A DNA stretch of 64,000 nt from Xylanimonas allomyrinae (GTDB taxonomy: Bacteria; Actinomycetota; Actinomycetes; Actinomycetales; Cellulomonadaceae): the NCBI RefSeq assembly GCF_004135345.1, contig NZ_CP035495.1:682001-746000 (forward strand), in the 5' to 3' direction. The notes below the pieces were generated by a model. That model made no database searches and was not told the origin of the DNA. It saw nothing but the letters and a program-made list of their open reading frames with translations. The position numbers and the translations under genes are program-made. Shown piece after piece: positions 27,302 through 36,852 of the stretch. Numbering within the stretch: position 1 is the stretch's first letter; each line of letters begins with the position of its first letter.

Positions 27302-28607
27302 GTGACCGAAACGAACGGCCCTTCCCCCTCGCCATCGACCTCCACGCCGTCCCGGGGGGACGCCTGCACGTCGACCTGCTGACCCGCGAGTTCCCGCCAC
27401 ACGTGTACGGCGGAGCGGGGGTGCACGTCGCCGAGCTGTCGCAGGTGCTGCGACCGCACGCCGACGTGCGGGTGCGGGCGTTCGACGGCCCCCGCGGCCC
27501 CGAGGCCGCGGCCGAAGGGATCTTCGGCTACGACGTCCCCTCCACGCTCGCGACGGCGAACCCGGCGCTGGCGACGCTCGGCGTCGACCTCGCGATGGCG
27601 AACGATGTCGGCGGCGCCGACCTGGTCCACTCGCACACCTGGTACGCGAACATCGCGGGCCACCTCGGCGGGCTGCTGCACGGCATCCCGCACGTCGTCT
27701 CGGCGCACTCGCTCGAGCCGCTGCGCCCGTGGAAGGCGGAGCAGCTCGGCGGCGGGTACGCCATCTCGAGCTGGGCCGAGCGCACCGCCTACCTCGGCGC
27801 TGCGGGCATCATCGCGGTCTCGGGTGGCATGCGCGCCGACATCCTGCGCTGCTACCCCGAGCTCGACCCGGCCACGGTGCACGTGGTCCACAACGGCATC
27901 GACCTGGCGGGCTGGAAGCGCCCTGCCGAGACCGGCCCGGAGGCGGACGCCGCGTTCGCCGCGGTGCGCCGCCTGGGCATCGACCCGTCGCGGCAGTCGG
28001 TGGTGTTCGTCGGCCGTATCACGCGGCAGAAGGGCCTGCCGTACCTGCTGCGCGCGGCCGAGGCGCTGCCGCACGACGTCCAGCTGGTGCTGTGCGCCGG
28101 CGCCCCCGACACCCCCGAGATCCTCGCCGAGGTCAAGTCGCTCGTCGCCAACCTGCGTGAGCGCCGCGGCGGTGGGTCCGCCGGCGACGCGGGTGTCATC
28201 TGGATCGAGGAGATGCTGCCGCGCCCCGACCTCGTCGCGGTGCTCGCCGCGAGCACGGTGTTCGTGTGCCCGTCGGTCTACGAGCCCCTGGGGATCGTCA
28301 ACCTCGAGGCGATGGCCGTGGGCCTGCCCGTGGTCGGTTCCGCGACGGGCGGCATCCCGGAGGTGGTCGACGACGGCGTCACGGGGTGCTCGTGCCGATC
28401 GAGCAGGTGAACGACGGGACGGGCACGCCCGTCGACCCGCCACGGTTCGTCAAGGACCTCGGCGACGCGCTCCTGCGCGTCCTGGCCGACCCGCAGCGGG
28501 CGGCCGACATGGGCGCCGCCGGCCGGCGTCGCGCGGAGCAGCACTTCGCGTGGGAGGCCATCGCGGTGCGGACCATGGACGTCTACCGCCGGGTCCTGGC
28601 CGGCTGA
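27302..28607 (+). CDS. glgA: Glycogen synthase (GT4 type), frameshifted twice as sequenced
   Basis: The actinobacterial ADP-glucose glycosyltransferase core reads HVDLLTREFPPHVYGGAGVH, SHTWYANIAGHLGG, VSAHSLEPLRPWK, VFVGRITRQKGL and PSVYEPLGIVNLEAMAVGLP. The GTG at 27302 lies 7 bases after a TACCGT hexamer (27290-27295), suggesting a leaderless start and an N-terminus of VTETNGPSPSP. The frame slips first in the G6 run at about 27354-27359, and again at 28382-28385 (ACGGGGTGC), after which coding reads VLVPIEQVNDGTG to VYRRVLAG. Restoring one G at each site gives 435 residues. Homopolymer error is the likely cause. Confidence 0.88.
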
Positions 28608-28608
28608 G

Positions 28609-29289
28609 TCAGTCTCCGACGCGTGCGTAGGTGGCGGCGGACAGTGCGTGGCGGGCCGTGCGCTCGACCTCGCGCAGCGCCGTCGAGCGCTGGTCCGCCT
28701 GCCACACGTTGACGGCGCCGCCGTCGTCCGTCCCGGCGACGCCGACGATCGCGAGCAGCCGCGTGGCGAGCTGGAGCACGCGTGCTCGTCGGCCGTCGAG
28801 CGGCGGCACCGGCCAGGCGTCGGTCGACGAGCGGCGCACGGCCTCGATGGCGTCGGCGGCGTCGTCGCGCCAGCGGGCCACGTCGAGCTGGTCGAGCGCC
28901 TCGGTCGCGGTGACGAGCGCGGTGCGCAGCTCGCGCTCGGCCTCGGCGAGCGAGCCCAGCGCGCCGGCCACGGCCGTCGACCACGGGGGTACGTCGAGCA
29001 CGCGCCACTCGACCAGGTGGCCCTGTTCGAGCGCGCTGCCGAACGTCGTCACCTGCGGCACGGCGACCCACGCCCCGTCCGGTGTCGCGACGGCGAGGCA
29101 CTCGCCGGCCGCGGTCGCGTCGGTCGTGGCGGCGGCGGGAACGCCTACCGGGTCGCCTGGCGCCGGCCGCAGCGCCACCAGCTCGCGCGGGCCGGCCGAC
29201 CACGTCTCGACGAGGTCCCTGAGAGTGGCGGTGTCGGCGCCGAAGCCTGGGAGGCCGGTCACGGTGTGCGGCTCGTCGTCGCCCTGCAC
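28609..29289 (-). CDS. Conserved actinobacterial protein of unknown function
   Basis: The product is 226 residues from the in-frame GTG at 29289. The gene probably starts at the GTG at 29387: its frame (VTPAVNPAGLPA) joins the coding frame (ALLALWLAGEPAAPGAVVRC) if one base is added near 29350. Features are an N-terminal LPGFGADTATLRDLVETW segment and a helical region with Glu/Arg heptads (EAERELRTALVTATEAL). There is no signal peptide and no motif I recognise. It converges with glgA one base apart; a glycogen link is only positional. Confidence 0.6.
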   Translation of the reverse strand: MQGDDEPHTVTGLPGFGADTATLRDLVETWSAGPRELVALRPAPGDPVGVPAAATTDATAAGECLAVATPDGAWVAVPQVTTFGSALEQGHLVEWRVLDVPPWSTAVAGALGSLAEAERELRTALVTATEALDQLDVARWRDDAADAIEAVRRSSTDAWPVPPLDGRRARVLQLATRLLAIVGVAGTDDGGAVNVWQADQRSTALREVERTARHALSAATYARVGD

Positions 29290-29423
29290 GCACCGGACGA
29301 CGGCGCCGGGGGCGGCAGGCTCACCTGCGAGCCACAGCGCGAGCAGGGCGCTGCGGGGAGCCCGGCGGGGTTCACAGCGGGGGTCACGGGCACCGGCTCA
29401 GGTTACCTATAGGGTCGGGCACC

Positions 29424-30236
29424 ATGAGCTGGGTTCTCGACCTGCAGGGCGTCACTGTGCGACGCGGGACCACCACGATCCTCGACGAGCTCGACTGGCA
29501 GGTCGAGGAGGGTGAGCGCTGGATCGTCCTGGGACCGAACGGCGCCGGCAAGACGACGCTCATGCAGATCGCGTCGGCGCGCATGCACCCTACGTCCGGC
29601 ACGGCCACCCTGCTGGGCGAGACGCTCGGGAGGGTGGACGTCTTCGAGCTGCGCCCGCGTATCGGTCTCGCGTCGGCCGCGCTGGCCGAGCAGATCCCGG
29701 GCGGCGAGCTCGTGCGCGACGTCGTCATCACGGCCGCCTACGGCGTCACGGGCCGCTGGCGGGAGCAGTACGAGGAGCTCGACGCGCGGCGCGCGACACA
29801 GCTCCTCGTGGCGTTCGGCGTCGATGCGCTCGCGGACCGCACGTACGGCACCCTCTCGGAGGGTGAGCGCAAGCGCGTGCAGATCGCGCGTGCCCTGATG
29901 ACCGACCCCGAGCTGCTCATCCTCGACGAGCCGGGCGCCGGCCTGGACCTGGGCGGCCGTGAGGAGCTCGTCGGGGCGCTGTCGGAGCTCGCGAGCGACC
30001 CACGGTCACCGGTGCTGCTTCTCGTGACGCACCACGTCGAGGAGATCCCGCCCGGGTTCACCCACATGCTGCTGCTCGGCGCGCACGGGCGGGTCCAGGC
30101 ATCGGGTCCGCTCGCGGAAGTCCTGACGGCGGAGAACCTGTCGGCGGCGTTCGGCCTCGACCTCATCGTGGCCCACGGAGGCGGGCGCTGGCTGGCGCGC
30201 GCGGCGGCATCGGCCGCGGGCCGAGGGCGTCACTGA
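29424..30236 (+). CDS. ABC transporter ATP-binding protein (YlmA/ModF-like)
   Basis: The product is 270 residues with a single ABC domain: Walker A GPNGAGKTT, signature LSEGERKRVQIA and Walker B LLILDEPGAGLDLGG, then a THHVEEIP switch region. The opening WVLDLQGVTVRRGTTTILDE and the EEIPPGFTH segment match stand-alone ATPases of the YlmA type. There is no permease gene beside it, so its partner or role is unknown. The upstream TAGGGT gives a short leader. Confidence 0.87.
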   Translation: MSWVLDLQGVTVRRGTTTILDELDWQVEEGERWIVLGPNGAGKTTLMQIASARMHPTSGTATLLGETLGRVDVFELRPRIGLASAALAEQIPGGELVRDVVITAAYGVTGRWREQYEELDARRATQLLVAFGVDALADRTYGTLSEGERKRVQIARALMTDPELLILDEPGAGLDLGGREELVGALSELASDPRSPVLLLVTHHVEEIPPGFTHMLLLGAHGRVQASGPLAEVLTAENLSAAFGLDLIVAHGGGRWLARAAASAAGRGRH

Positions 30237-30348
30237 CCATTCGGTCGGAATCGGTCATCTTGGGGTGTGCCGCTGGCCGCTGAGGCTGCTCGCGGGTAAA
30301 GTTCAGGCAAAAGGCTGCGGTCGGCTGGCTCTCGTCGGAAGGTGCACG

Positions 30349-30807
30349 ATGGACTGGCTCTGGTGGGTAGGCGCGGCGATCGCGCTGGGGATCGTTGAGA
30401 TCATCGTTCTGGATGTCGTCGTCCTGATGCTGATCGGTGGCGCGCTCGCGGGAGCGGTCGCCGCTGCGCTCGGGGCGCCCGTCTGGGTGCAGGTCGTCGT
30501 GGCTTGCGCGACCTCGGCGCTGCTCGTGGTGACGTTGCGCCCGTGGGTGCTGCGCACATTGCGCAAGCGGGTCTCGCTGGCGGAGACGAACGCCGCCGCG
30601 CAGGTGGGCCGGCGTGCCGTCGTCGTCGCCGAGGTGAGCGAGGCCGGCGGGCGCATCAAGCTGGTCGGAGAGGTGTGGACCGCCCGCCTCGACGACGACG
30701 GGCTGCCCGGGTCGCCCGTGCTGGCCGTCGGGACCGAGGTCGAGGTCGTCCGGATCGACGGCGCCACGGCCGTCGTCGCGCCCGTGGGCGCGGCTTCCAC
30801 GACCTGA
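30349..30807 (+). CDS. NfeD-like membrane protein
   Basis: The product is 152 residues. Three hydrophobic segments (about 4-22, 24-42 and 45-65) are followed by a small OB-fold domain with VGRRAVVVAEVSEAGGRIKL and VEVVRIDGATAVVAP. It lies 52 bases before an SPFH/Band-7 gene, the classic NfeD-stomatin pairing thought to organise membrane microdomains or quality control. Confidence 0.92.
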   Translation: MDWLWWVGAAIALGIVEIIVLDVVVLMLIGGALAGAVAAALGAPVWVQVVVACATSALLVVTLRPWVLRTLRKRVSLAETNAAAQVGRRAVVVAEVSEAGGRIKLVGEVWTARLDDDGLPGSPVLAVGTEVEVVRIDGATAVVAPVGAASTT

Positions 30808-30859
30808 GTACGTCCTCCGTCGCCATCGCGGCGGGGTCAAACCATCGAAGGGAGGCGCA

Positions 30860-32053
30860 TTGATCGACAACGGCAGCTTCAACCCCGCCACGATCGTGCT
30901 GTACCTGGTGCTCATCGTCCTGCTGATCTTCGTCGTCACGGCGCTCGTGCGGGCCGTGCGGATCGTCCCGCAGGCCGTCTCGCTCATCGTCGAACGGCTC
31001 GGGCGGTACCAGAAGACGCTCGAACCGGGCCTGCACATCCTGGTGCCGTTCATCGACAAGGTGCGTGCCGGCGTCGACCTGCGTGAGCAGGTCGTCAGCT
31101 TCCCGCCACAACCGGTGATCACCTCGGACAACCTCGTGGTGTCGATCGACACGGTCATCTACTTCCAGGTGACCGACCCCAAGTCGGCCGTCTATGAGAT
31201 CGCCAACTACATCACCGCCATCGAGCAGCTGACGGTCACCACGCTGCGTAACGTCGTCGGGTCCATGGACCTCGAGCAGACGCTGACCAGCCGCGACCAG
31301 ATCAACGGCCAGCTGCGCGGCGTGCTCGACGAGGCGACCGGGCGCTGGGGCGTGCGCATCAACCGCGTCGAGCTGCGCTCGATCGACCCGCCCGCGTCGG
31401 TGCAGGGCTCGATGGAGCAGCAGATGCGTGCCGAGCGTGACCGCCGCGCCGCGATCCTCACGGCCGAGGGTGTCAAGCAGTCGCAGATCCTCACGGCCGA
31501 GGGCGAGAAGCAGTCGGCCATTCTCCGCGCCGAGGGTGACGCGCAGTCGCGCGTGCTGCGGGCCGAGGGTGAGGCTCGAGCGATCCTCCAGGTCTTCGAC
31601 GCCATCCACACGGGTGACGCCGACCCGAAGCTGCTGGCGTACCAGTACCTGCAGATGCTGCCGCAGATCGCCAATGGCACGGCCTCGAAGCTGTGGGTCG
31701 TGCCCACGGAGTTCACGGCTGCGCTCGGCTCGATCTCCAAGGGCTTCGGCGGGTCGGGCGTGCCGGGAGTTCCGGTGGCACCGGCACCCGAGCCGCCCGC
31801 GCAGGAGGAGTCGGCCGCGGCCCGCGCGCTGCGCCAGGAGCGCAAGGAGCGCATGGAGGCCATGGGTGGCGTCGCGCTCGCCGACGCCGCGGAGGCGCTG
31901 CGTGAGGCGCAGCGGCAGTCCGAGGCCGCGGCGGCCGACGCGACGGCGTCGGGGACGCGGTCGGGCCTGCCGTTCGACCCGGCGCACGAGGCCGGGCAGC
32001 ACCCGGGTGAGCCGCCGCTGCCGCCCGTCCCGCCCGCTCCGCCGGCGGTCTGA
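30860..32053 (+). CDS. SPFH/Band 7 (stomatin-like) membrane protein
   Basis: The product is 397 residues from a TTG at 30860, preceded by GGGAGG. One N-terminal membrane helix (about 12-32) is followed by an SPFH domain (QAVSLIVERLGRYQKTLEPG, then GLHILVPF). A coiled region carries repeated AEG units (ILTAEGVKQSQILTAEGEKQ), and a Pro/Ala/Glu-rich tail ends the protein. This is the QmcA/stomatin type, which oligomerises on the inner membrane surface. It forms an operon with NfeD and ends at a strong terminator. Confidence 0.93.
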   Translation: MIDNGSFNPATIVLYLVLIVLLIFVVTALVRAVRIVPQAVSLIVERLGRYQKTLEPGLHILVPFIDKVRAGVDLREQVVSFPPQPVITSDNLVVSIDTVIYFQVTDPKSAVYEIANYITAIEQLTVTTLRNVVGSMDLEQTLTSRDQINGQLRGVLDEATGRWGVRINRVELRSIDPPASVQGSMEQQMRAERDRRAAILTAEGVKQSQILTAEGEKQSAILRAEGDAQSRVLRAEGEARAILQVFDAIHTGDADPKLLAYQYLQMLPQIANGTASKLWVVPTEFTAALGSISKGFGGSGVPGVPVAPAPEPPAQEESAAARALRQERKERMEAMGGVALADAAEALREAQRQSEAAAADATASGTRSGLPFDPAHEAGQHPGEPPLPPVPPAPPAV

Positions 32054-32074
32054 CCGGCCGTACACCCATGACGG

Positions 32075-32129
32075 GCCCGTGGCCCCGACGACGCGACTCC
32101 TGGTCGCTCGTCGGGGCCACGGGTCTTTT
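32075..32129 (+). terminator. Rho-independent terminator after the SPFH gene
   Basis: The perfect 16-base arms (CCCGTGGCCCCGACGA at 32075-32090 and its complement at 32108-32123) are followed by TCTTTT. This is the clearest intrinsic terminator in the window. Confidence 0.88.
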
Positions 32130-32166
32130 GTCGCTCACCGGGCGTCACACGGCCCGGCTGCTTGCG

Positions 32167-32182
32167 GAGTGAGCGCTCACTC
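32167..32182. promoter_or_regulatory. TetR operator candidate
   Basis: This 16-base perfect palindrome, GAGTGAGC-GCTCACTC, lies just before TAGCGT (32186-32191), a likely -10 hexamer, and 16 bases before the tetR start. The position fits autorepression. Confidence 0.75.
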
Positions 32183-32197
32183 ACTTAGCGTGGCGGT

Positions 32198-32896
32198 GTG
32201 ATGACCGTCGAGCAGGACGCCGGGCGGCGCCGCGCCACTCCGCTCTCTCCCGACGAGCGGCGCGCGGCGATCGTCGAGGCCGCGCTGCCGATCGTCGCCG
32301 AGCACGGGCTCGACGTGACGACGAGGGAGCTGGCCGCCGCCGCGGGCGTGGCCGAGGGCACGCTCTTTCGCGTCTTCCCCGACAAGAACACGCTCGTGGG
32401 CGAGGTCGCGATCACGGGCCTGCTGCGCGCCTCCGAACCCGCCACGACGCGCGACGACCTCGCCTCCGTCGACCGCGACCTCCCGCTGGTCGAGCGGGTC
32501 ACCCGCATCATCGAGCTCGGCCAGGAACGCATGGGCGAAGCCGCGCAGTGGATGACGGTGCTGCACACGCTGCGCGGCCGCGTGGGTGACTCCGTGCCGC
32601 GCACCCCCGAGGACGAGGCGCGCATCGCCGAGCTGCGTGGCCGGCTCATGGCCCAGCACGAGCTGCACCGCGCCGTGATCGCCGAGGGCCTGCGGACAGC
32701 GCTCGCCCCCGACCTGGACCGGCTGCGCGTCCCCGTCGACGTCGCCGCCTCCCTCATCGAGGCCGCCGTCGTCCACCGGCGTGCCGGGCCGAACCGGCTC
32801 ACGCCGCCACTGTCGGCCGACGTGCTGGCCGACGCCGTGGTGCACGGGATCGTGAGCGACGAACCGCGCGACCACGCCCGCGCGGGCGCTCCCTGA
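32198..32896 (+). CDS. TetR-family transcriptional regulator
   Basis: The product is 232 residues from the GTG at 32198, 6 bases after the TAGCGT hexamer, so it is probably leaderless; an ATG follows at 32201. The HTH is IVEAALPIVAEHGLDVTTRE, then AAAGVAEGTLFRVFPDKNTL. The C-terminal ligand domain is helical. It is followed 77 bases later by two ABC exporter half-genes, which it probably represses until a ligand binds. Confidence 0.92.
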   Translation: MMTVEQDAGRRRATPLSPDERRAAIVEAALPIVAEHGLDVTTRELAAAAGVAEGTLFRVFPDKNTLVGEVAITGLLRASEPATTRDDLASVDRDLPLVERVTRIIELGQERMGEAAQWMTVLHTLRGRVGDSVPRTPEDEARIAELRGRLMAQHELHRAVIAEGLRTALAPDLDRLRVPVDVAASLIEAAVVHRRAGPNRLTPPLSADVLADAVVHGIVSDEPRDHARAGAP

Positions 32897-32973
32897 GCGC
32901 CGCAGCACGCGTTCCCGCGCGACCCTCCCGCAGTCGTGCCCCCGCACAGCCCATCCAAGAGCAAGGAACCCTG

Positions 32974-34725
32974 ATGCTCCTCACCCTGGCCCGCAGATAC
33001 CTGCGGCCCTACGGCGCCGCCGTCGGCGTCCTGCTGGTGCTGCAGCTGCTGCAGACGCTGGCCAACCTCTACCTGCCCACGCTCAACGCCGACATCATCG
33101 ACAACGGCGTGGTCGCGGGCGACATCGGCTACATCTGGCGCACCGGCGGCTGGATGCTCGCCGTCAGCCTCGGGCAGATGGCGTGCTCCATCGGTGCGGT
33201 GTTCCTGGGCGCGCGCGCCGCGACGGCGTTCGGGCGCGACCTGCGGCACGACCTGTTCGACGCCGTCCAGGGCTTCAGCGCCCGTGAGGTCGGCAAGTTC
33301 GGCGCGCCGTCGCTCATCACCCGCACCACCAACGACGTCCAGCAGGTCCAGATGGTCCTGCTCATGACCTTCACGATCATGATCATGGCCCCGATCATGG
33401 CCATCGGCGGCGTCATCATGGCGCTGCAGCAGGACGTGACCCTGTCGGGCCTGCTCCTGGTCATCGTGCCGGTGCTCGGCGTCGTCATGGGCCTGCTCCT
33501 GTGGCGCATGGTCCCGTACTTCCGTGCGATGCAGGGCCGGATCGACGTCATCAACGGCGTGCTGCGCGAGCAGATCTCGGGTCTGCGCGTGGTGCGCGCG
33601 TTCGTGCGCGAGGGCCGCGAGATGGAGCGGTTCGGCGACGCCAACCGGAAGCTCTTCGAGACGTCGCTGGGCGCGGGCAAGCTCATGGCGCTCGCGTTCC
33701 CCACGGTCATGCTCATCATGAACGTGTCCTCGGTCGCGGTGCTGTGGTTCGGTGCGCGGCAGATCGACACCGGCGGCATGCAGGTGGGCTCGCTGACGGC
33801 GTTCCTCAGCTACCTCATGTACATCCTCATGGCCGTGATGATGTCCACGATGATGGTCATGATGGTGCCGCGCGCCGCGGTCGCCGCCGACCGCATCGGC
33901 GACGTGCTCGGCACGACGTCGTCGGTCACCGAGCCGCAGGTGCCCGTCACGCTCGCCTCCCTGAACGACGGCGCGGGGCCGCGGGGCCGCCTGGAGCTCG
34001 ACGACGTCGAGTTCCGCTACCCGGGCGCCGACGCGCCCGTGCTGTCGGGGCTGACGTTCACGGCCGAGCCCGGCACGGTCACCGCCGTCATCGGCTCGAC
34101 CGGCGCGGGCAAGACGACGCTGCTCAACCTGGTGCCCCGGCTGTTCGACGCGACCGGGGGAGCGGTGCGCGTCGACGGCGTCGACGTGCGCTCGCTCGCG
34201 ACCGGCGACCTGGGCTCGGTGCTGGGCCTGGTGCCGCAGAAGGCGTTCCTGTTCAGCGGGACCGTCGCCTCCAACCTCCGGTACGGCAAGCCCGACGCGA
34301 CCGAGGAGGAGATGTGGGAGGCGCTCGAGGTCGCGCAGGCGCGCGACTTCGTCGAGGCGCTCCCGGGCGGGCTCGAGGCGCCGGTCGCCCAGGGCGGCAC
34401 GACGTTCTCGGGTGGCCAGCGTCAGCGCCTGGCCATCGCGCGAGCCGTGATCCGCCGGCCACGCGTCTACCTGTTCGACGACTCGTTCTCGGCGCTCGAC
34501 TACACCACCGACGCGCGCCTGCGCGCCGCGCTCGCGCCGCGCACCGTCGACGCGACGGTGCTCATCGTCGCGCAACGCGTCGCCACCATCCGCGACGCCG
34601 ACCAGATCCTCGTGCTGGAGCACGGCCGCATCGTCGGGCGTGGCACGCACGCCGAGCTGCTCGCGAGCAACGAGACGTACCAGGAGATCGTGACCTCTCA
34701 GATGTCGCTGGAGGAAGCAGCATGA
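32974..34725 (+). CDS. ABC exporter half-transporter, first subunit
   Basis: The product is 583 residues: a six-helix exporter domain (1-310), then an ATPase (about 330-575). The Walker A is GSTGAGKTT, the signature FSGGQRQRLAIA, and the Walker B VYLFDDSFSALDYTTD has Asp in place of the usual catalytic Glu after it. This marks the degenerate site common in one half of heterodimeric exporters (EfrA/LmrC-like). The stop overlaps the ATG of the second subunit. The substrate is unknown; a drug or lipid is typical. Confidence 0.93.
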   Translation: MLLTLARRYLRPYGAAVGVLLVLQLLQTLANLYLPTLNADIIDNGVVAGDIGYIWRTGGWMLAVSLGQMACSIGAVFLGARAATAFGRDLRHDLFDAVQGFSAREVGKFGAPSLITRTTNDVQQVQMVLLMTFTIMIMAPIMAIGGVIMALQQDVTLSGLLLVIVPVLGVVMGLLLWRMVPYFRAMQGRIDVINGVLREQISGLRVVRAFVREGREMERFGDANRKLFETSLGAGKLMALAFPTVMLIMNVSSVAVLWFGARQIDTGGMQVGSLTAFLSYLMYILMAVMMSTMMVMMVPRAAVAADRIGDVLGTTSSVTEPQVPVTLASLNDGAGPRGRLELDDVEFRYPGADAPVLSGLTFTAEPGTVTAVIGSTGAGKTTLLNLVPRLFDATGGAVRVDGVDVRSLATGDLGSVLGLVPQKAFLFSGTVASNLRYGKPDATEEEMWEALEVAQARDFVEALPGGLEAPVAQGGTTFSGGQRQRLAIARAVIRRPRVYLFDDSFSALDYTTDARLRAALAPRTVDATVLIVAQRVATIRDADQILVLEHGRIVGRGTHAELLASNETYQEIVTSQMSLEEAA

Positions 34726-36733
34726 GCGAGCACAAGCCCGCAGCGCCCCCGCGCCCGCACCGCCGGGGCCCCGGCCCGGGCGCCGGAGGGCCCATGGGCA
34801 TGGGCATGCCGGGCGAGAAGGCGATGAACTTCAAGGGGTCGCTGCTGCGCTTCGCGCGGTCGATGCGGCCTGAACGCGGCAAGGTGCTCGCGCTCGCCGC
34901 GTGCGGCGTCGTCTCGGTCGCGCTGACGGTGGTCGGGCCGCGCATCCTCGGTCACGCGACCAACATCATCTTCGAGGGTGTCGTCGGCAAGATGCTGGGC
35001 GCCCACCTTCCGGCCGGCACGACCGCCGCGCAGGCCGTCGCCGGCCTGCGGCAGTCCGGCCAGGACCGCATGGCCGACATGCTCGCCGGGGTGCCGAACG
35101 CGGTGTCCGGGCAGGGCATCGACTTCGACCGCCTCGGTCAGGTGCTGCTCGCCGTCCTGGCGATCTACGCCGGTGCGTTCCTGTTCGGCTGGCTCCAGAC
35201 GTACATCATGACGATCGCCGTGCAGAACACCATGCGGCGCCTGCGCGACGAGGTCGAGGCGAAGCTGCACCGGGTCCCGCTGAGCTATGTGGACCAGCAC
35301 CAGAAGGGCGAGATCCTCTCGCGCGTCACCAACGACATCGACAACGTCGCCCAGACGACGACGCAGACGCTCGCGCAGCTCATCACCTCGGTGCTGACCG
35401 TCGTCGGCGTGCTCGCCATGATGTTCTCGATCTCGTGGGTGCTGGCGCTGGTCGCGCTCGTGACCGTGCCGTTGTCGGTCGTGGTGACCACGCGCATCGC
35501 CAAGCGCAGCCAGCCGCAGTTCATCGCCCAGTGGGCCTCGACGGGGCGCCTCAACGCGCACGTCGAGGAGATGTTCACGGGGCACTCGCTGGTCAAGGTC
35601 TACGGCCAGCAGGAGGCGTCGGCCGAGCGGTTCGCGGTCGAGAACGAGGCGCTGTTCAAGGCTTCGCGCAACGCGCAGGCGATCAGCGGCACGATCATGC
35701 CGTCGATGGGGTTCCTGGCGAACCTCAACTACGTCGTGGTCGCCGTCGTCGGCGGTCTGCGTGTCGCGTCGGGGACGCTGAGCCTGGGGACGTGCAGGCG
35801 TTCATCCAGTACTCGCGCCAGTTCACGCAGCCGCTGACGCAGGTCGCGTCGATGATGAACCTGCTCCAGTCGGGCGTCGCCTCGGCCGAGCGGGTCTACG
35901 AGCTGCTGGACGCGCCCGAGCAGGTACCCGACCCGGACAGCCCCGCCGTCATCCCGTCGGTGCACGGGCGGGTCGCGTTCGAGGACGTCACGTTCTCCTA
36001 CGACCCCGCCAACCCGCTCATCGAGCACCTCGACCTCGTGGCCGAGCAGGGGCAGACGGTGGCGATCGTCGGGCCCACGGGCGCCGGCAAGACGACGCTG
36101 GTGAACCTGCTGCTGCGGTTCTACGAGGTCGACGGCGGGCGCATCACGCTCGACGGCGTCGACACCCGTGAGCTGACGCGCGACGCGCTGCGGTCGAGCA
36201 TCGGCATGGTGCTTCAGGACACGTGGCTGTTCAAGGGCACCATCGAGGAGAACCTGCGCTACGGGGTCCGGCGCGAGGTGGGCGAGGAGGAGTTCCTCGC
36301 CGCCACGCGCGCGACGCACGTCGACCCGTTCGTTCGCACGCTGCCCGAGGGGTACGCCACCGTGCTCGACGACGAGGGGTCGTCCCTCTCGGCGGGCGAG
36401 AAGCAGCTCCTGACGATCGCGCGGGCGTTCCTGGCCGACCCCGAGATCCTCGTCCTCGACGAGGCGACCAGCTCTGTGGACACGCGCACCGAGGTGCTGG
36501 TGCAGCAGGCGATGAACGCGTTGCGCAGCGGGCGGACGAGCTTCGTCATCGCCCACCGCCTCTCGACCATCCGGGACGCCGACGTCATCGTCGTGATGGA
36601 GCACGGGCAGATCGTCGAGACGGGCGACCACGACTCGCTGCTCGCGGCCGGGGGCGCGTACGCGCGCCTGTACCAGTCGCAGTTCGCGGCCCCGGCGGTC
36701 GACGAGGAGGAGGCCGTCACCGGGCGGGTCTAG
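34722..36733 (+). CDS. ABC exporter half-transporter, second subunit, frameshifted as sequenced
   Basis: From the ATG at 34722 a Pro/Gly/Met-rich N-terminus leads into six helices. The frame breaks at 35787-35790 (CTGGGGACG): coding changes from [10 protein letters not shown] to [20 protein letters not shown], and adding one G restores 670 residues. The ATPase has [25 protein letters not shown] and [10 protein letters not shown] with the catalytic Glu, complementing the degenerate site of the first subunit. The two proteins form one heterodimeric exporter controlled by the upstream TetR. Confidence 0.9.
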
Positions 36734-36742
36734 GCACGTGCC

Positions 36743-36785
36743 GCACCACCGCCCCGGGCCGTCACCGGCCCCGGGGCGGTGGTGC
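36743..36785 (+). terminator. Hairpin terminator after the ABC exporter operon
   Basis: The 16-base perfect arms (GCACCACCGCCCCGGG at 36743-36758 and its complement at 36770-36785) lie 10 bases after the stop. There is no U tract, so termination strength is uncertain. Confidence 0.65.
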
Positions 36786-36808
36786 GCGCGACGTCGCACG
36801 GAACGCGT

Positions 36809-36820
36809 CGAATCGATTCG
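36809..36820. promoter_or_regulatory. LacI-type operator candidate before the xylanase gene
   Basis: The perfect 12-base palindrome CGAATCGATTCG, with a central CG, lies 33 bases before the GH10 start. LacI-family sugar repressors bind such central-CG palindromes. No LacI gene is present in the window, so the regulator is inferred. Confidence 0.5.
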
Positions 36821-36852
36821 CGGATCCGGGTGCGCCGTGACAGGCTGCGCGC

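Noticed and set aside
32185-34650. An 821-codon minus-strand open frame
   Set aside because: It is antisense to the TetR and ABC exporter genes. The product is His/Arg/Asp-rich and repetitive, as GC-rich shadow frames are.
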